A stretch of DNA of 64,000 nucleotides from JAPPHA01 sp964291635 (lineage in GTDB: Bacteria > Pseudomonadota > Alphaproteobacteria > Rhodobacterales > Rhodobacteraceae): NCBI GenBank assembly GCA_964291635.2, contig OZ219901.1, forward strand, positions 149,030 through 213,029, written 5' to 3'. Shown here one piece after another: positions 60,178 to 64,000 of the stretch. The notes under the pieces are model-generated. The model was not told the DNA's origin, made no database searches, and saw nothing but the letters and a program-made list of their open reading frames with translations. The position numbers and the translations under genes were made by a program. Positions within the stretch are counted from its first letter, which is position 1. Every line of letters starts with the position of its first letter.

Positions 60178-61395
60178 CTACCCCACCCCGCAGATATCGC
60201 AGATCGCCAGCATGTAGATTCGAATCATGTCGAGATAATCGTCGCGGTCGACGCGTTCATCCGGCATCGTGTTGTATCGTCCGCCCGGACCGCAGACGAT
60301 ACCCTCCATACCGCCTTCAACATACAGGTGGCCGGCATCCGTACCGTAAAACCCTGGCGGCGTGATCGTTCCGGTGGGCTGTTCCGTACCTCGGACCGCG
60401 CGGTAGGCCGCGTTGATGGCCTTGACGATTCCGGAGTCCCTGGACACTTCAAACGCGGGCATGGTCGGCCTGTCGTCGCGCGTCTCCGTCCAGACATTCG
60501 TCCTGAGCCCGGGCCATTCGGCTTCCACCTGTTCGAGGACACCCCGAATGTCGGCGACTGCCCGCGCCTCGGTCTGGCCGGGGCCGTAGCGACCCGAACC
60601 CGACAGGTGCACGAAATCGGCGACCTGCGGCGCGCGCCACTCGTGAAACTCGCGCGACAATGCACCCCTGATCGTTCCGACATGCACCCTGTTGATCGAG
60701 CGGACTTCCTCGTTCGGGGCATCGGAAAAGGTCAGGCCGGTGAGCCTGGGCACCAGGTCACAGGCTGCCCGGATCGCGTCAACCGCTTCTTCCCGCTTCG
60801 ACATGTGGCGGGTAATACCCTCGAGTTCGATGTGAAAGACGAATGCCGCGGCGTGCATCGTCAGGGCCTGCAGGTCCGTTGGTTCGGAGTTGACGAAATA
60901 GTCCGCCCGCACGCCCTGTTTCACCGCGGCAAGAGTGCCGATTCCACCCTGCAATTCGCCCACGACATAGGTGAGGACCACGTCGCCCCTGGGCTTCAGA
61001 CCGGCATTCATCAAGGAACGCACGGCACAAAGCGAGGCGGCATCGCCCGCCTTCATGTTCGACACGCCAATGCCGTAGATGAAATCGTCGTCCACGAGAC
61101 CGCCCCACGGATCGACGCTCCAGCCCTCGGTAACCGGGTTGGTGTCGAGGTGGCCGTTGAACAGCAGGCTCCTGCCATTGCCCGTGCCGCGCCAGGTGCC
61201 GATGGCATTGACCCGGTTTCCCTCGACCGGCTGCAACTCGGCCTCTAGCCCCATCCCCCGCATGATTTCCACCATGCGTTCGGCAAGCCTTCGCTCTTCC
61301 GGGGTTTCCGAATAGCTCTTGAAGCGCACCATTTCCGACAGCATCTCCAGGCATGCGGCTTCGTCGATGTTCCGGGCGGCTGCCAGGGGGTCCAT
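60178..61395 (-). CDS. M20-family peptidase homologue with altered metal site
   Basis: Homologue of ArgE/DapE/carboxypeptidase G2 enzymes, 405 residues from the ATG at 61395, which overlaps the ATPase stop (TGATG); a GTG lies one codon earlier. The first His/Asp pair is kept (GHLDTNP, His82, Asp84), as are the catalytic Glu147 and the Glu171 ligand (NSEPTD). The bridging Asp is Asn113 (GVSNMKAG for the usual ADMKGG). The Glu ligand after the catalytic Glu is Leu148 (GELQGG). The C-terminal His of the HTPDE-like motif is Thr376 (NTMPDE). Three of five metal ligands are thus replaced, so a normal di-zinc hydrolase is doubtful. It is the last gene of a peptide ABC transporter operon. Confidence 0.85.
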   Translation of the reverse strand: MDPLAAARNIDEAACLEMLSEMVRFKSYSETPEERRLAERMVEIMRGMGLEAELQPVEGNRVNAIGTWRGTGNGRSLLFNGHLDTNPVTEGWSVDPWGGLVDDDFIYGIGVSNMKAGDAASLCAVRSLMNAGLKPRGDVVLTYVVGELQGGIGTLAAVKQGVRADYFVNSEPTDLQALTMHAAAFVFHIELEGITRHMSKREEAVDAIRAACDLVPRLTGLTFSDAPNEEVRSINRVHVGTIRGALSREFHEWRAPQVADFVHLSGSGRYGPGQTEARAVADIRGVLEQVEAEWPGLRTNVWTETRDDRPTMPAFEVSRDSGIVKAINAAYRAVRGTEQPTGTITPPGFYGTDAGHLYVEGGMEGIVCGPGGRYNTMPDERVDRDDYLDMIRIYMLAICDICGVG

Positions 61396-63056
61396 CACGC
61401 GGCTCCCGCTGCCTCTTCGGGCTCGACCGGAACCGGAACCGCATCGAGCAGCTGTGCCGTGTAGGGATGGCGTCCCGGGGCACGTGCCTCAGACGAATCG
61501 AACAGATCCACGAGGTCGCCATTCTGCATGACCGCGATTCGGTGCGCGAGCTGGCGCACCAGGTTGAGATCATGGGTTATGAACAGGCAGGCGGTGCCGG
61601 TCTGCTGCTGCAACTCGACGAGCAACCGGGCTACGGACGCCTGCACCGAGACGTCGAGCGACGAGGTGATTTCGTCGCAGATCACCAGTTGCGGCTCGGC
61701 CGCAAATGCACGGGCAATGGCAACACGCTGCTTTTCGCCCCCCGAAAGTTCATGCGGAAACCGCTTTGCGTAGTCTTCCGGCAGGAGCACGCTCTGCAGG
61801 AGTTCACGCACGCGCCGGCCCCATTCGGCGCGCGGCGCAAGATCATAGAGTTTCAGCGGGCGCGACAGGATCTTGCCGATGGTCTGGCGCGGGTTCAGGG
61901 AAGCGTCGGGATGCTGGAAGACGATCTGCACGGCGCGCCGGTAGGCGCGGTCGATCCTGCGACGGCCGGAATACGATTTGGTTCCGAACGTGACCGCGCC
62001 CTCGAAATCCTGCAATCCGACCAGCGCCTTGGCGATCGTCGATTTTCCGGAACCGGATTCGCCGACGATCCCGAGAATCTCCCCTGCCCGCAGGCCGAAC
62101 GTGACGTCCCGGGCACCGTGGACCACCTCACGCTTGGGCTGGAGAAAGTCCAGAACGTTTTTCCCCTTTCCATACCTGACATTGACCCCGTCCAGCCTGA
62201 GCAGGTCGTCCCCACTGCCCGGCTCGGTGGTCACGATGCGGTGGTCGGGATGCGGCACGGCCGCAACAAGGTCCCGGGTGTAGCGGTTACGCGGACGGAC
62301 GAATACGTGCTCGCATGGACCGAGTTCGACGATTTCGCCCTGGTTGATCACCGCCACGTCCTGAGCGATGCGTGAAACCAGCCCCAGATCGTGCGAAATG
62401 TAGAGCGCGGTGACTCCCGTCTCGTCGTGCAGGTCATCGAACAGGTCGAGTATCTGACGCGCGGTTATGATGTCCAGCGCCGTGGTGGGTTCGTCAAAGA
62501 TGATCATTTCGGGATTGCATGCAAAGGCTGTGGCAATCACGACACGCTGCTTTTCCCCTCCCGACGCCTCGTGTGGATAGCGGTTCATCATGTCGGACGG
62601 ACGGCTGATGCCGGTTCGGGCCAGCCAGGCCTCGCCTTCGTCTCGGGCCTCCTTCGCGGTCAGGGACCGGTGGCGCACCAGCACCTCGGCGACCTGGTCG
62701 CCGAGTTTCAGCACGGGATTCAGAGAGGTGCCGGGGTCCTGGAACACCATGCTGATCCGCCGGCCTCGCAAGTTCTGGATTTCCTCGAGCGACTTTGCGC
62801 GCAGGTCCTCTCCGAGAAGCACAAGCTGCCCCGATCGCTCGACGGCATTGGCGGGCAGGTAGCGCATGATTGCCCAGGCCAGCGAGGTCTTGCCGGAGCC
62901 CGACTCGCCGACAAGTCCCAGCGTCCGTCCGGGGCGGATCGACAGTGTCACGTTCCTCAGGGCATCAACCTGCCCGGTCGGCGTTCCGTAGGCGAGCGAA
63001 TAGTCCCGGACTTCGAGCACGGGGTGGCGTCTCCCGGCTCCATCCACCGTCGTCAT
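61395..63056 (-). CDS. Fused oligopeptide/nickel-type ABC transporter ATPase (DppD-DppF)
   Basis: Two ATP-binding domains in one chain of 553 residues, equivalent to DppD plus DppF. Domain 1 has Walker A GESGSGKTS (50-58) and a signature ASGGEKQRV (164-172) instead of LSGGQ, with Walker B MIIFDEP. Domain 2 has Walker A GESGSGKST (332-340) and LSGGEKQRV, Walker B LVICDE. Each half ends with the short peptide-transporter C-terminal extension (RNRYTRDLVAAVP; GRHPYTAQLLDAVP). Its ATG overlaps the upstream permease stop (ATGA). It energises the two permeases encoded upstream. Confidence 0.93.
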   Translation of the reverse strand: MTTVDGAGRRHPVLEVRDYSLAYGTPTGQVDALRNVTLSIRPGRTLGLVGESGSGKTSLAWAIMRYLPANAVERSGQLVLLGEDLRAKSLEEIQNLRGRRISMVFQDPGTSLNPVLKLGDQVAEVLVRHRSLTAKEARDEGEAWLARTGISRPSDMMNRYPHEASGGEKQRVVIATAFACNPEMIIFDEPTTALDIITARQILDLFDDLHDETGVTALYISHDLGLVSRIAQDVAVINQGEIVELGPCEHVFVRPRNRYTRDLVAAVPHPDHRIVTTEPGSGDDLLRLDGVNVRYGKGKNVLDFLQPKREVVHGARDVTFGLRAGEILGIVGESGSGKSTIAKALVGLQDFEGAVTFGTKSYSGRRRIDRAYRRAVQIVFQHPDASLNPRQTIGKILSRPLKLYDLAPRAEWGRRVRELLQSVLLPEDYAKRFPHELSGGEKQRVAIARAFAAEPQLVICDEITSSLDVSVQASVARLLVELQQQTGTACLFITHDLNLVRQLAHRIAVMQNGDLVDLFDSSEARAPGRHPYTAQLLDAVPVPVEPEEAAGAA

Positions 63057-63877
63057 CAGCGACGCCTCCGCCTCGGGTCGAAGGCATCGCGCAGCGCATC
63101 CCCGAACAGGTTGAACCCGAGTGCCGCAACGGCGATCGCGATGCCGGGTACGGCGACAACCCAGGGCGAACGGTACATGTACTGGCGTGCCTCGGCGACC
63201 ATCAGGCCCCACTCGGTACTCGGAGGCTGCGCACCGAGGCCGAGGAAGCCGAGGGTCGCCCCGATCATGATCGCGAATGAAACCCGGATTGTCGCCTCGA
63301 CGATTATCGGCCCGATGGCGTTGGGAATGACTTCCTGAACGATGATATAGGCCCGGTTCTCGTCGCGGGCGATGGCCGCGAGAATGTATTCCCTGGTTCG
63401 GATCGAGAGCACCGACGACCGGGCAATGCGCGCCATACCTGGCGTGAATGCGACCGAAACGGCAAGCATGGCCTCTCCGATGCCGCCCCCGAGAATGGTG
63501 ACGATGAGCAGGGTGAACAGGAGGTCCGGGACGGCAAGAAGACCGTCGAGCGTGCGCATGATCACGCTGTCGACCCAACCTCCGGCCACGGCTGCCGTGA
63601 CTCCGATTATCGAGCCTGCCAATACCCCGAGAGCCGTCGCGCCTACGCCGAAGAGAATTGTCGGGCCTGCACCCGTCAACAGGCGAGACAGGATGTCCCT
63701 GCCGAACTGGTCGGTTCCGAGCCAGTGCGCCACGGACGGACCGGTCAACCGGACCGCCGGGTGGAAGGCCTGCGGGTCATAGGGAGCAAGAAACGGTCCG
63801 AGGATCACGGCAAGGGCGATTATCGTCAACAGCCCTGTTCCGACCATGCCGGTCGGATGGCGGAACAACTCATTCAT
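63056..63877 (-). CDS. Peptide ABC transporter permease (DppC family)
   Basis: Inner-membrane permease, 273 residues from the ATG at 63877 (MNELFRHPTGMVGTGLLTII). The N-terminal region has GTDQFGRDILSRLLTGAG, a DppC/OppC hallmark. The EAA loop is IVQEVIPNAIGPIIVEATIR, followed by GFLGLGAQPPSTEWGLM. About six hydrophobic helices are present. Its start overlaps the end of the upstream permease gene by 8 bp and its stop overlaps the ATPase start, so the operon is tightly coupled. Confidence 0.93.
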   Translation of the reverse strand: MNELFRHPTGMVGTGLLTIIALAVILGPFLAPYDPQAFHPAVRLTGPSVAHWLGTDQFGRDILSRLLTGAGPTILFGVGATALGVLAGSIIGVTAAVAGGWVDSVIMRTLDGLLAVPDLLFTLLIVTILGGGIGEAMLAVSVAFTPGMARIARSSVLSIRTREYILAAIARDENRAYIIVQEVIPNAIGPIIVEATIRVSFAIMIGATLGFLGLGAQPPSTEWGLMVAEARQYMYRSPWVVAVPGIAIAVAALGFNLFGDALRDAFDPRRRRR

Positions 63878-64000
63878 ACCGCACCCTCGGGTCAAGGGCC
63901 GCGATCACGATATCGGACAGCAGGTTTGACAGTGCATAGACCATTGCCAGCAACAGCGTGATCGCCTGGATCACGGGCAGGTCGCGGTGATTTCACTCGA
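63870..64000 (-). CDS. Peptide ABC transporter permease (DppB family), C-terminal fragment
   Basis: The last ~40 codons of a DppB-type permease: HRDLPVIQAITLLLAMVYAL, SNLLSDIVIAALDPRVRYE, then stop at 63870. This is the standard C-terminus (RDxPVxQ ... LDPRxRY). An in-frame TGA occurs at 63993-63995, two codons from the window edge. Either the gene is frameshifted or the edge sequence contains an error. The rest lies outside the window, with the peptide-binding protein expected upstream. Confidence 0.65.

Noticed and set aside
61395..63578. Longer ATPase frame starting at 63578
   Set aside because: The extra 174 codons are antisense-like shadow of the DppC permease in another frame; the ATGA overlap at 63056 marks the real start.

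Overview
This is a GC-rich bacterial chromosome segment that reads as an alphaproteobacterium, plausibly Rhodospirillales-like. The lineage call rests on gene order and family types, not on a marker tree: tuf - tRNA-Trp - secE - nusG - rplK - rplA - rplJ - rplL - rpoB; relA/spoT - DUF2062 - pdxJ - lepB - rnc - era - DUF1491 - recO; a short kinase-only HprK beside EIIA-Man/HPr genes; and a methylsuccinyl-CoA dehydrogenase of the ethylmalonyl-CoA pathway.

Layout. 0-9.1 kb, minus strand: the translation/transcription block from tuf down to an rpoB cut by the window edge. 9.3-14.5 kb: a cytochrome P450, a Kef-type K+/H+ antiporter, a YafQ/DinJ toxin-antitoxin pair and a decayed second P450 tail. 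14.6-16.9 kb: parC, followed by a decayed copy of an SDR gene. 17.4-25.7 kb: a carbohydrate-type ABC importer (ATPase, two permeases, binding protein) with an argininosuccinate-lyase-like enzyme inside the operon and a divergent PIG-L deacetylase fusion; this is the best candidate for an uncharacterised catabolic system. 25.8-30.6 kb: the intact SDR, a small membrane protein, cobalamin adenosyltransferase, etfBA and 3-hydroxyacyl-CoA dehydrogenase. 30.6-41.1 kb: the PTS regulatory genes EIIA-Man and HPr are separated from hprK by an 8-kb accessory block (rhodanese, a frameshifted molybdoenzyme, a desaturase, an MFS transporter). 41.3-44.7 kb: pckA and mcd. 44.7-52.9 kb, minus: recO to rpoZ. 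53-58.9 kb: relics of a HigBA module, a glycine-betaine binding protein and a DUF1330 gene, around an AT-richer DMT exporter and glutamate dehydrogenase. 59-64 kb: a DapA-family aldolase, then an operon of oligopeptide ABC transporter genes ending in an M20-family protein whose metal site looks dismantled.

Metabolically, mcd, etfAB, the cobalamin adenosyltransferase, the 3-hydroxyacyl-CoA dehydrogenase and pckA fit C2/acyl-CoA assimilation through the ethylmalonyl-CoA pathway with gluconeogenesis. The window also has an unusual number of pseudogenes for 64 kb (at least six). Two of them (P450 and SDR) are decayed copies of genes still intact in this window, and one (molybdoenzyme) is broken by a 20-bp tandem duplication. 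This suggests ongoing gene loss. Several stretches of 0.3-1.2 kb hold only open frames that are shadows or unrecognisable.
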